Positions 1 through 6,129 of a DNA stretch of 12,764 nucleotides are shown piece by piece. The notes below the pieces were generated by a model. It worked only from the letters and a program-made list of their open reading frames with translations, had not been told where the DNA came from and made no database searches. A program made the position numbers and the translations under genes. Source of the stretch: Chloroflexota bacterium (GTDB lineage: Bacteria > Chloroflexota > Dormibacteria > Aeolococcales > Aeolococcaceae). The stretch's first letter is position 1, and the number at the start of each line of letters is the position of its first letter. The stretch covers positions 1-12,764 of the forward strand of contig DNAU01000240.1 in the NCBI GenBank assembly GCA_003491925.1. Reading direction: 5' to 3'.

Positions 1-52
1 GCCTCTCCTCTTCACGTCGCTGCGGTTCGCCATCCGCCGGGGTCTGGTATAG
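1..52 (+). CDS. Possible C-terminal tail of an upstream gene (partial)
   Basis: Frame 2 reads without a stop from the window edge to a TAG at 50-52 and would encode about 16 residues ending in SLRFAIRRGLV. The alternation of hydrophobic and arginine residues could be the end of a membrane-associated protein, but 16 codons in GC-rich DNA can stay open by chance. No family can be named. The sequence to the left of the window would settle whether a gene ends here. Confidence 0.2.
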   Translation, partial: PLLFTSLRFAIRRGLV

Positions 53-130
53 CGGAACCGGCCGGTCGGACGTAGGCCGCCGGGGGGCTGTCGACTGCCG
101 GCGAGGACGTGAGAAGCTTGCCTCCGCGAC

Positions 131-213
131 GCCGGGGTGGCGGAATGGCAGACGCAGCGGTCTCAAAAACCGCCGGGGGCAACCCCGTGTGGGTTCGACT
201 CCCACCCTCGGCA
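131..213 (+). tRNA. tRNA-Leu, anticodon CAA
   Basis: The 83-nt sequence folds as a class II tRNA. The acceptor stem pairs GCCGGGG (131-137) with CCTCGGC (206-212), with one G-U pair, and the discriminator base is A213. The anticodon stem GCGGT/ACCGC encloses the loop CTCAAAA, which places CAA at positions 34-36 and so decodes UUG. A long variable arm built from GGGGG and CCCCG is typical of leucine tRNAs. The T arm is GTGGG-TTCGACT-CCCAC. No 3' CCA is encoded, so a CCA-adding enzyme must complete it. There is no other RNA gene beside it, and no integrase or duplicated 3' end that would mark it as an integration site. Confidence 0.95.
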
Positions 214-342
214 GGGTGCTGCGCGGCTGATGCAGGAGGGCATCCGCCCGGTCCGCCAGATCGCCATCGACGAGGTCTGGTCCGCACTGCGCTTCCGCCC
301 CGGGGGCTGACCCACTTTCGGGACGGGCGCCGTTGCAAGCGA

Positions 343-360
343 GCCGCCCTCACGGGCGGC
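343..360. terminator. GC hairpin downstream of tRNA-Leu
   Basis: GCCGCCC (343-349) and GGGCGGC (354-360) form a perfect 7-bp stem around the loop TCAC. There is no T-run on either side, so it is not a classical intrinsic terminator. It lies between the plus-strand tRNA and the 3' end of the minus-strand membrane-protein remnant, where it could end or protect transcripts from both directions. The hairpin is visible directly; the function is inferred. Confidence 0.35.
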
Positions 361-403
361 CGTCCGACCGAGACGTTCTGAGGCCCGCGCCGGTACCGAG
401 CCG

Positions 404-1250
404 CTAGGCGGCCCGGGCGAGGCTGGGCTCCACCTTGGTGATGGCGATCGCCAGGGTCCCAGCGAGCGCGAGCACCATCCCCGACGCCGCCAGGCCCCAG
501 GCGCCGTTCCGCGGGCTGTCCCCCAGGAAGGCGATACCGATCACGATCGGCACGACCGACTGCGCCGCGGTGGTCGCGGCGCCGACGATGCTGGCGTGGC
601 TGCGCTGCAGGGCGATCGTGAAGAGCAGCAGGCCGACCAGCCCGTAGGCCGCCATCGACCAGAGCAAGGGACTCAGCAGGATCTGCCAGAACGGGTGGGG
701 CACCACGAGCATCCGGCCCGCGATGGCGGTGCCGCCGAAGGCGACGCCGTCGAGGACCCCGAGGGCGATGGTCGCGCTGTGGTGAGTGCGCCCGGCCACG
801 ATGGCGCCCATGGCGGCGACTCCCAAAGGCAGCACGATGACCGCCCAGCGCACGGCCGCAGCGGCGGTGCGGGCCTTCTCCGGTGCGCCCGAGAGCGCGA
901 GCAGTGAGAGACCGACCAGGATCCCGGCGATCGCCACCCACGCCACCACGCGCAACCGGCGTTGAAACAGGAGCTGCTCGATCAACGCGGTGATGACAAC
1001 GTTGACGGCGATGATCGGCTCGGCGACGAAGAGGGGCAGGTTCTGGACGGCAACGATCGTGAGCAGGAAGGAACCGCCGTCGAGCGCGAGCCCGAGCAGG
1101 TACGGCCAGTCGTCGAGGAGACGCCAGAGCAGCCCGATCCGGAGCGATGTCGCGCGCTCCTCCTGATCGGCGCTCCTTCTGAAGGACGGCGGCCACGCCG
1201 CTCGTCAACGAGCACCCAAAGGCCGCGAGGAGGGCCAGCCCGAAGGGCAT
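404..1250 (-). pseudogene. EamA/DMT-like multi-helix membrane protein, frameshifted
   Basis: The N-terminus starts at ATG 1250 (MPFGLALLAAFG, continuing to GVAAVLQK). That frame then leaves recognisable sequence. The downstream part runs in the +1 frame from about 1155 (ATSLRIGLLWRLLDDWPYLL) to the TAG at 404-406. The switch lies between about 1150 and 1190. Removing one base would give a continuous protein of about 281 residues with roughly nine hydrophobic segments, the size and pattern of small drug/metabolite-transporter-superfamily proteins. The downstream frame has a TGA just before the join and no good start until TTG 985, so it is unlikely to be an independent gene. Either the gene is broken or one base is wrong in the assembly. 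A programmed frameshift is possible but there is no evident slippery site. The substrate is unknown. The minus-strand gene at 1371-1649 lies 120 bp upstream. Confidence 0.75.
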
Positions 1251-1370
1251 CGCGCCACGGTATCAGAGCCTGGCGAGCAGAGCCTGAGGGCTCCCGCCGC
1301 ACGAGCATCGGGCCCTCCCCCGACGTCGCCGCGGTGGGCTTCGCTCGGCGCCGTTACCGGCTGGGCCCGC

Positions 1371-1649
1371 CTAAGCCGTACCAGCCCCGCCTGCCCGTCT
1401 CGCCTCCTCGAAGGCGCGGCGGGCCACGGGGCCTCCCGGCGCGGTCCCCTTGAGGACCACGACGAGCAGCAGGGTCGCAGCCACGGCGAGGCGCGCGGCG
1501 AGGCCCCCGCCCTTCTTCCGCGCAACCAGCGAAACGGTCGCCGCGGCGGCGGTCACCGCCCAGCCCTCCGGCGAGACCGGCGCGAGCCCCCAGCCCAGGC
1601 GGCGTGGACCGAACCACGCCTTGGTGCCGATCAGAGGTGTGGTGCGCAC
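1371..1649 (-). CDS. Small two-helix membrane protein with TKAWFGPRR motif
   Basis: A GTG start at 1649 gives 92 residues, stop TAG at 1371-1373. The N-terminus contains TKAWFGPRRLGWG followed by PVSPEGWAV, an arrangement I associate with small uncharacterised bacterial membrane proteins. Two hydrophobic segments follow (about residues 27-43 and 50-67), separated by a basic RKKGG turn, and then an Arg/Ala-rich tail. The reading frame stays open far upstream, but the upstream part antisense to xth has no sensible composition, so the short start is preferred. GAGAAT lies six bases before the GTG and could be the -10 box of a leaderless transcript. It is divergent from xth and upstream of the DMT-like remnant. 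No function can be given. Confidence 0.6.
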   Translation of the reverse strand: MRTTPLIGTKAWFGPRRLGWGLAPVSPEGWAVTAAAATVSLVARKKGGGLAARLAVAATLLLVVVLKGTAPGGPVARRAFEEARRAGGAGTA

Positions 1650-1655
1650 CGGTCC

Positions 1656-1661
1656 ATTCTC
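1656..1661 (-). promoter_or_regulatory. Candidate -10 box for the small membrane gene
   Basis: On the minus strand this reads GAGAAT and lies six bases before the GTG at 1649, the spacing expected if transcription begins at the start codon. No convincing -35 element is visible and the match to TANNNT is imperfect, so support comes mainly from the same arrangement at other genes in the window. Confidence 0.25.
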
Positions 1662-1781
1662 GCAGCCCAAAGGCCGGGCGGCCAGGGGAGGTGAGCCCTC
1701 GAGTTCCCGGGACTCCCGGTCGCGCACGGCGTCAAAGCCCGAGACGGTCAGGTTCGCCCCGGTCGCGTGGCATCGCCGCCC

Positions 1782-1811
1782 TTGACGTGGCGGCCGGCGA
1801 ATGCCCATCCT
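1782..1811 (+). promoter_or_regulatory. Candidate promoter for xth, leaderless arrangement
   Basis: TTGACG (1782-1787) matches a -35 box in five of six positions. It is followed after 18 bases by CATCCT (1806-1811), a weak -10 box six bases before GTG 1818. If real, transcription would start at or next to that GTG, which supports 1818 over the in-frame GTG at 1767 as the translation start. Confidence 0.35.
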
Positions 1812-1817
1812 CAGCCG

Positions 1818-2597
1818 GTGCTGCTGGCGACGTGGAACGTGAACTCGGTGATGGCGCGGCTGCCACGCCTGCTCGAATGGCTGGACGCCACCCGCCCCGA
1901 CGTGGTCTGCCTCCAGGAGACCAAGGTGGCCGATGGAGCCTTCCCCTCCGCCGAGGTCGCGGCACTCGGCTACGCCACCGCCACCAATGGGATCGGTCGC
2001 TGGAACGGGGTGGCCATCCTCTCCCGCACGGGGCTCGAGGAGGTGACCGCCGGGTTCGCGAGCGAGCCCGGGTACCCCGAGGTCGAGGCGCGAGCGCTCT
2101 CCGCCACCTGCGGCGGGGTCCGCGTCTGGTCGGTCTACGTTCCCAACGGGCGGACCCTGGACAGCACCCATTACACCTACAAGCTGGCCTGGCTCGACGC
2201 CCTGCGAACGGCACTCCAGGCCGAGGTCGCCGCGCCGGTCCCGCTCGCCGTCTGCGGGGACTTCAACGTGGCCCCCGGCGACGAGGACATCTGGGACCCG
2301 GCGGAGTTCGTCGGCTCCACCCACGTCAGTCCGCCGGAGCGGGAGGCGGTGGCGGCGCTGCTCGAGCTCGGGCTCGTCGACGTCCGGCCCCGCGCCCTCA
2401 AGGGGCGGCCGTTCACCTACTGGGACTACCGGGCCGGGATGTTCCACAAGGGGATGGGGATGCGCATCGACCTGGTGCTGCTCAGCCAGTCGCTGGCTCC
2501 GCGGGTGACCGACGCGTACATCGACCGGGAGGCCCGCAAGGGGACCGCCCCCTCCGATCACGCCCCCGTGCTGGTGGAGATCGCGACCGGGACCTGA
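1818..2597 (+). CDS. xth: Exodeoxyribonuclease III (AP endonuclease)
   Basis: This is an EEP-superfamily nuclease of the ExoIII type. It cleaves DNA 5' to abasic sites in base-excision repair and has 3'-5' exonuclease activity. From GTG 1818 it has 259 residues, normal for the family. Visible motifs are TWNVNS (N7), LQETK (metal-binding E34), YVPNGR, GDFNVAP (D148 and N150), a WDYRAG segment and a C-terminal SDHAP (D247 and catalytic H248). The family's metal-binding and catalytic residues that I can recognise are present, so it should be active. An in-frame GTG at 1767 would add 17 residues of unconvincing sequence ahead of the LLATWNVNS strand, so 1818 is preferred. It is cytoplasmic, and its own promoter seems to lie just upstream. 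It sits intact between two damaged genes. Confidence 0.93.
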   Translation: MLLATWNVNSVMARLPRLLEWLDATRPDVVCLQETKVADGAFPSAEVAALGYATATNGIGRWNGVAILSRTGLEEVTAGFASEPGYPEVEARALSATCGGVRVWSVYVPNGRTLDSTHYTYKLAWLDALRTALQAEVAAPVPLAVCGDFNVAPGDEDIWDPAEFVGSTHVSPPEREAVAALLELGLVDVRPRALKGRPFTYWDYRAGMFHKGMGMRIDLVLLSQSLAPRVTDAYIDREARKGTAPSDHAPVLVEIATGT

Positions 2598-2648
2598 GCG
2601 CTAGGACGGGCCCGACCGCCGCGCAGAGGCCCGGCGGCGCACCCTTGC

Positions 2649-2654
2649 TAGCCT
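2649..2654 (+). promoter_or_regulatory. Candidate -10 box for the methyltransferase remnant
   Basis: TAGCCT fits TANNNT and lies exactly six bases before ATG 2661, as expected for a leaderless transcript. No clear -35 box is visible. It may be a relic, because the gene it would drive is broken. Confidence 0.35.
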
Positions 2655-2660
2655 CGCGGG

Positions 2661-3102
2661 ATGGGCGAATGGCTCGAGTGGCACCGCCGGTATGACTCGG
2701 AGGCGGGCCTCGCGGCGCGGCTGCGGCTGGTCCAGGAGGAGATCCGGGTGGCGCTCGATCGCTGCCCGCCGGGTCCGATCGCCATCGTCAGCATCTGCGC
2801 GGGCGATGGGCGCGACCTGCTCGGCGCACTCCGCGACCACCCGCGCCGGGCTCTGCGCTCCGGGAGCCACGGTGATCTGGACGCGGGGGCGGTTCGAGCC
2901 CGACCTGACCTGGGCGATCCGCGCCTGGTTCGTCACGGCCGGGTTCGACGAGCTCGCCTTCCACGCGATCCCCGGGTCTACCGCGTCGGTCGGGGTCAAC
3001 CGGCTGGCGATCCCGCCACCGCCGTTCCACCCCGGGGTGCGGCTCTTCACCTTCCTGGAGAGAGAGGCGCGGCCCTCGAGCCGTGCCCGACGGACGGATT
3101 GA
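2661..3102 (+). pseudogene. Class I SAM-dependent methyltransferase remnant with internal deletion
   Basis: From ATG 2661 the first frame encodes an N-terminal part beginning GEWLEWHRRYDSEAG and containing the SAM-binding motif I, SICAGDGRDLLGAL (residues 44-57), up to about residue 63. From about 2851 a second frame carries a good C-terminal part: CAPGATVIWTRGR, then DLTWAIRAWFVTAGFDE, then PPPFHPGVRLFTFLERE, ending at TGA 3100-3102. In proteins of this type about 70-80 residues normally separate these blocks, including the acidic residue that binds the SAM ribose and motifs II-III. Here the blocks are adjacent and out of frame with each other, which indicates a deletion at about 2840-2850. 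The second frame's upstream codons do not resemble the family, so neither half would make a working enzyme. An assembly collapse cannot be excluded. Confidence 0.75.
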
Positions 3103-3161
3103 AGCTACACCCGGGTTGAGGCGACACCCCTGCCCGATGCCCGACCCCCAGCGCGCGGAGA

Positions 3162-3185
3162 CCCGGGCCGGCAAGCCGGCCCGGG
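3162..3185. terminator. Perfect 11-bp GC inverted repeat between convergent genes
   Basis: CCCGGGCCGGC (3162-3172) and GCCGGCCCGGG (3175-3185) are exact inverted repeats separated by AA, which folds as a 10-bp stem with the tetraloop CAAG. It lies between the 3' end of the plus-strand methyltransferase remnant and the 3' end of the minus-strand shikimate-kinase-like gene. This is a natural place for a two-way transcription barrier. No T-run follows on either strand, so termination would not be of the classical type. The rest of 3103-3376 shows no convincing gene; a weaker 8-bp hairpin (TCGGCAGC at 3211-3218 with GCTGCCGA at 3237-3244) lies in it. Confidence 0.5.
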
Positions 3186-3376
3186 CACGCACGGAGGTTG
3201 GGTATCAAGTTCGGCAGCAGGGCTCTCGCGGTGCTCGCTGCCGAGTCACACGATGTCGGATCGCTGGTGAACGACCGGCGGCGCCACGGTTAAGCCTCGG
3301 GGAAGGGAAGTCGGGCGGTGCCAGGGGGGTGGCGGCGGCTCCCGGTGGCGCCCCGAGTGACCTCAGCGGGTGAGGC

Positions 3377-3892
3377 TCACACGTCCGCGGGCATCGCCGC
3401 CAGGATCCGCCCCAGCAGCGCAGCGGGTGTCGCCCGGTCCGCGTCCACGGTGAGGTCGGCGACCTGGGCATAGAGGGGATCGCGGACTCGCGCCATCTCG
3501 CGGAGGGTCGCCAGCAGGTCACCGGCCAGCTCGGGGCGATGGCCGTCGTCGTGGCGAAGCCGGCTGACCACATGGGAGACCTCGACCCGGAGCCACACCG
3601 TCCAGGCCTGGCTCAGCATGCCGGGGAGCCGCGGGTCGAGGACGACCGCCGCCGCCGCTCCCACCACGGGAACGGGGCGGTGGGCGAGGCCCATGGCGAG
3701 CACCTCGACCTCGATGCGGTGGAGGACGTCGGAGCCACGCTCGGCGGCCAGCGCGGCCGCGGTCAATCCGGTCAGCTCCTGGAGCTGGAGGTCACCGTCC
3801 CAGAGCGGTCGACCCAGGCGCCCGGACAGGGCGGAGCCCACCGTGGTCTTGCCGCACCCCATCAGTCCGACGAGAACGATCGGGCGGCTCAT
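3377..3892 (-). CDS. Shikimate-kinase-like P-loop kinase, GGG motif lost
   Basis: The 171-residue protein from ATG 3892 has the size and layout of AroK, which phosphorylates shikimate at the 3-hydroxyl. Walker A is GLMGCGKTTVG (residues 9-19). DGD (32-34), R59 in HRIE, R119 in HRPEL and R137 in RDPLY fit the family's shikimate- and ATP-contacting Asp and Arg residues. The family's GGG motif, which helps bind shikimate, is instead GAAAA (78-82). The substrate is therefore less certain than the fold; another small-molecule kinase or an inactive paralogue is possible. An in-frame ATG at 3970 would add 26 residues with no family resemblance, and MSRPIVLVG is the natural start. No other aro gene is in the window. 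It is divergent from the EspI-like gene. Confidence 0.75.
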   Translation of the reverse strand: MSRPIVLVGLMGCGKTTVGSALSGRLGRPLWDGDLQLQELTGLTAAALAAERGSDVLHRIEVEVLAMGLAHRPVPVVGAAAAVVLDPRLPGMLSQAWTVWLRVEVSHVVSRLRHDDGHRPELAGDLLATLREMARVRDPLYAQVADLTVDADRATPAALLGRILAAMPADV

Positions 3893-3899
3893 CGCCTGG

Positions 3900-3905
3900 A
3901 TTGTG
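3900..3905 (-). promoter_or_regulatory. Candidate -10 box for the shikimate-kinase-like gene
   Basis: The minus strand reads CACAAT, seven bases before ATG 3892, again in the position expected for a leaderless or nearly leaderless transcript. No good -35 box is visible. It supports the short start over the in-frame ATG at 3970. Confidence 0.3.
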
Positions 3906-4033
3906 GGCCTCCACGGCGGCGGGGAGTGGCCATTTCGGCCCGGAACGGCGTAGGCTGGGCGGGCAGGCACGGTGGGGTGCTACCTTCGTTCCGTTCGCTT
4001 CGTTGCAACCACCGGCACTTTCCAGCGGGAGAG

Positions 4034-6088
4034 GTGTTGACCGAGAAACCAGGAGAGGAAGGCGCCCTCACGGTGCCGGAGGAGTTTCGCCGGCCTGATG
4101 CGCCCCCCTCCTCGCCACCCGTCGACATCGTCGGTCACGCGAACCGGCAGGGATCGGCCGCGCCGCGGGAGCCGGCCGCCGAGTTGCCGGGGGCTGCCGG
4201 CGCCGCCATCCCGGCCGCCCCTCCGGCCAGCCGGCTCGGGGCTCGGTTCACACCACCGGCACCACCGGCGCGCTACCTCACACCGTTCGGTGAACGCCGG
4301 CCCATGGGGCCACCGATGGGCCTGCCGGACGGTGGAGCACCGGCCCGCCCCCTGCCGCCCAGCGGCTTCGCGACGCGCCCGCTGGGGCCCCCGCTCGGCG
4401 AGGCGTCTTCGGACCGCCCGCTGCCACCGCCCGGCGGCGCCGTGACGCATCCCCCCATGCCCGTCGACGACTCTCCCGCGCGTGCACCGATGGCACCCGG
4501 TGACACCCCCGCCCGTACCGGGATGCCGGTCAACGGAGCCCCCGGACGCTCCCTCGGGCCTCCCGGCGGCCCCACCGCCCTGCCTCCGGTGACTGGCAAC
4601 GGAGCTCCGACCCGCCTCCGCTCTTCCATGCCCGGCAACGGTGCCTCCACAGGCCCCGTGGCGCCGGGCCGGCCCCCACTCGGAGGCGGCGGCGCCCCTG
4701 CCGCCTTCCTCCTCCCGGTCACGCCCTCGGCGCTGGCGCGGCAGCCCGCCGACCCACCTCCTCCCCCACCGTCCCCCTCCGGGGCGGTGCGGTCGGGCGC
4801 CCCCGGTCCGCCACCAGCGATGCCGGGCACATTGGGCACCGCCGGAGGCCGCCCGGCGAACGGTGGCCCTCCGATGAACGGTGGCCCTCCGATGAACGGT
4901 GGCCCTCCGATTAACGGTGGCCCTCCGGGGAGCGGCGGCCCTCCGCTCGCGGTCCGGCGAGCCCCGGGTGAGGGGATGGGACGAGGCGCCCCCGGGTCCC
5001 GGGCCGCCGACCCCACGGGCTCCTGGCGGCCGCTTCCGGAGCCTGCGCTCGCGTCACCCGGCCGTCCGGCGCCGGCGCGGGCCACGGGGCGTCTCGCGTC
5101 GCTCGCCCCCGACCCGGAGCCTCAGACCACGGGCCGACCCGCCCCCGCTGCACCACGCACGGCCCAGGACTTCGCCCCGGACCGGGTCATGGGACCGGTC
5201 AAGGTCCGCCCGGCAACCCATGGCGTCCGCCGCACCGTCCGGACCATCTCCTTCGGCCTGATCAGCCCGGGTCCCAGCCGGGCCGAACGGCGTGAGCGTG
5301 AGCTGATCGTGACCACGTGCGCCCCGATCTCGACCTGCCGGCGGGTGGCGATCGTGTCGCGCAAGGGCGGCATCGGCAAGACCACCACCACCCTCATGCT
5401 CGGCCACACCTTCGCCACCCACCGGATGGACCGGGTGGTCGCCCTCGACGCGAACCCCGACGCCGGTTCGCTCGCCTACCGGGTTCGCCGCGAGACCGAC
5501 GCCACCGTCACCCAGCTGCTGCGCGCCTCCGAGCGGATCCGGCGCTACAGCGACATGCGCAACTTCACCAACCAGTCGCCCACCCGGCTCGAGATCCTTG
5601 CCTCCGACGACGACCCCACCATCAGCGTGGCCCTCGGAGAACCGGAGTATCGCCAGGTGCTGCACGTGCTGGAGCACCACTACAACCTGATCCTGATGGA
5701 CACGGGTACCGGCATCCTCGACTCGGCGACCCAGGGCGTGCTGCGGATGGCCGACCAGATCGTGCTCTGCGCGGCCCCCGGCATCGATGCCTCGCGCGCC
5801 TCGAGCCTCACCCTCGACTGGCTCGACGAGCACGGCTACCACGACCTGGTGACCGACGCCGTGGTGGTCATCAACCAGGTCCGCAAGAATCGGGGTCGCG
5901 AGCTGCGGTCGGTCTCCGAGCACTTCGCCAAGCGCTGCCGCGCGGTGGTCAACGTGCCCTGGGACCCCCACCTCGCCGAGGGCCTCGAGGTGGATGTCGA
6001 CGAGCTGCGTCCGGAGACGCGCATCGCCTACCTCAACCTGGCCGGCGCCGTGGCGCGGAGCTTCGCCCTCCCCTCCCACCGCCGCTAG
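4034..6088 (+). CDS. EspI-like protein: proline-rich N-terminus plus ParA/MinD-type ATPase
   Basis: From GTG 4034 the product is 684 residues. Residues 1 to about 430 are Pro/Gly/Ala-rich low-complexity sequence with an NGGPPM repeat. The C-terminal domain has a deviant Walker A, KGGIGKTTTT (444-453), then ALDANPDAGSLAYRVR, ASERIRRYSD, a Walker B-like LILMDTGTG (D556), LDWLDEHGYHDL and VVINQVRK. This architecture and these motif neighbourhoods resemble mycobacterial EspI (Rv3876) and related MinD-like proteins of ESX/type VII secretion regions, where the domain is thought to work as an ATP-dependent regulatory or positioning factor. No WXG100 protein, EccC ATPase or mycosin is visible here, so the role is open. 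GTG 4034 and TTG 4037 are both possible starts near GGGAGAGG (4028-4034... overlapping the GTG), and neither is ideally spaced. The frame stays open to 3539, but that part is antisense to the kinase gene and is not counted. There are no membrane segments; it is presumably cytoplasmic. Confidence 0.85.
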   Translation: MLTEKPGEEGALTVPEEFRRPDAPPSSPPVDIVGHANRQGSAAPREPAAELPGAAGAAIPAAPPASRLGARFTPPAPPARYLTPFGERRPMGPPMGLPDGGAPARPLPPSGFATRPLGPPLGEASSDRPLPPPGGAVTHPPMPVDDSPARAPMAPGDTPARTGMPVNGAPGRSLGPPGGPTALPPVTGNGAPTRLRSSMPGNGASTGPVAPGRPPLGGGGAPAAFLLPVTPSALARQPADPPPPPPSPSGAVRSGAPGPPPAMPGTLGTAGGRPANGGPPMNGGPPMNGGPPINGGPPGSGGPPLAVRRAPGEGMGRGAPGSRAADPTGSWRPLPEPALASPGRPAPARATGRLASLAPDPEPQTTGRPAPAAPRTAQDFAPDRVMGPVKVRPATHGVRRTVRTISFGLISPGPSRAERRERELIVTTCAPISTCRRVAIVSRKGGIGKTTTTLMLGHTFATHRMDRVVALDANPDAGSLAYRVRRETDATVTQLLRASERIRRYSDMRNFTNQSPTRLEILASDDDPTISVALGEPEYRQVLHVLEHHYNLILMDTGTGILDSATQGVLRMADQIVLCAAPGIDASRASSLTLDWLDEHGYHDLVTDAVVVINQVRKNRGRELRSVSEHFAKRCRAVVNVPWDPHLAEGLEVDVDELRPETRIAYLNLAGAVARSFALPSHRR
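4859..4948 (+). repeat. Five tandem 18-bp units encoding NGGPPM-type hexapeptides
   Basis: Five consecutive 18-bp units start at 4859, 4877, 4895, 4913 and 4931. The first two are identical (AACGGTGGCCCTCCGATG), the third differs at its last base, the fourth at its last codon and the fifth at several positions. They encode NGGPPM, NGGPPM, NGGPPI, NGGPPG and SGGPPL inside the disordered region of the EspI-like protein. Near-identity at DNA level points to recent slippage or unequal exchange, and the 18-bp length keeps the frame when copies are gained or lost. Confidence 0.9.
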
Positions 6089-6114
6089 CACGCCGGCTCG
6101 GAAGGCCAGTGCAC

Positions 6115-6120
6115 TAGGCT
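6115..6120 (+). promoter_or_regulatory. Candidate -10 box for the RsmC-like gene
   Basis: TAGGCT fits TANNNT and lies nine bases before ATG 6130 in the 41-bp gap after the EspI-like gene. The G-rich spacer CCGGGGGCG could also act as a weak ribosome-binding site. The same hexamer occurs at 3951-3956 in the kinase/EspI-like divergent region. No -35 box is evident. Confidence 0.3.
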
Positions 6121-6129
6121 CCGGGGGCG

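Noticed and set aside
131..213. tRNA-Leu as an integration site of a mobile element
   Set aside because: No integrase, no repeated tRNA 3' end and no change to phage-like genes are seen in the window.
1650..2561. Upstream extension of the small membrane gene to about 2561 on the minus strand
   Set aside because: It runs opposite xth, lacks family resemblance and has typical antisense composition. Only the last 92 codons look like a protein.
3162..3244. CRISPR-like or repeat-array structure in the 3103-3376 gap
   Set aside because: Only two unrelated hairpins are present, with no repeated unit and no spacers.
3539..4033. N-terminal extension of the EspI-like gene to 3539
   Set aside because: This part is exactly antisense to the P-loop kinase gene, whose motifs are clear. 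The GTG/TTG at 4034-4039 is the first reasonable start after it.
4273..5085. Antisense frame encoding repeated GGPPFIGGPP-like sequence
   Set aside because: It is the mirror of the plus-strand proline/glycine repeat; GGC/CCG-type codons stay Gly/Pro on both strands. The ATPase domain fixes the plus strand as the real one.
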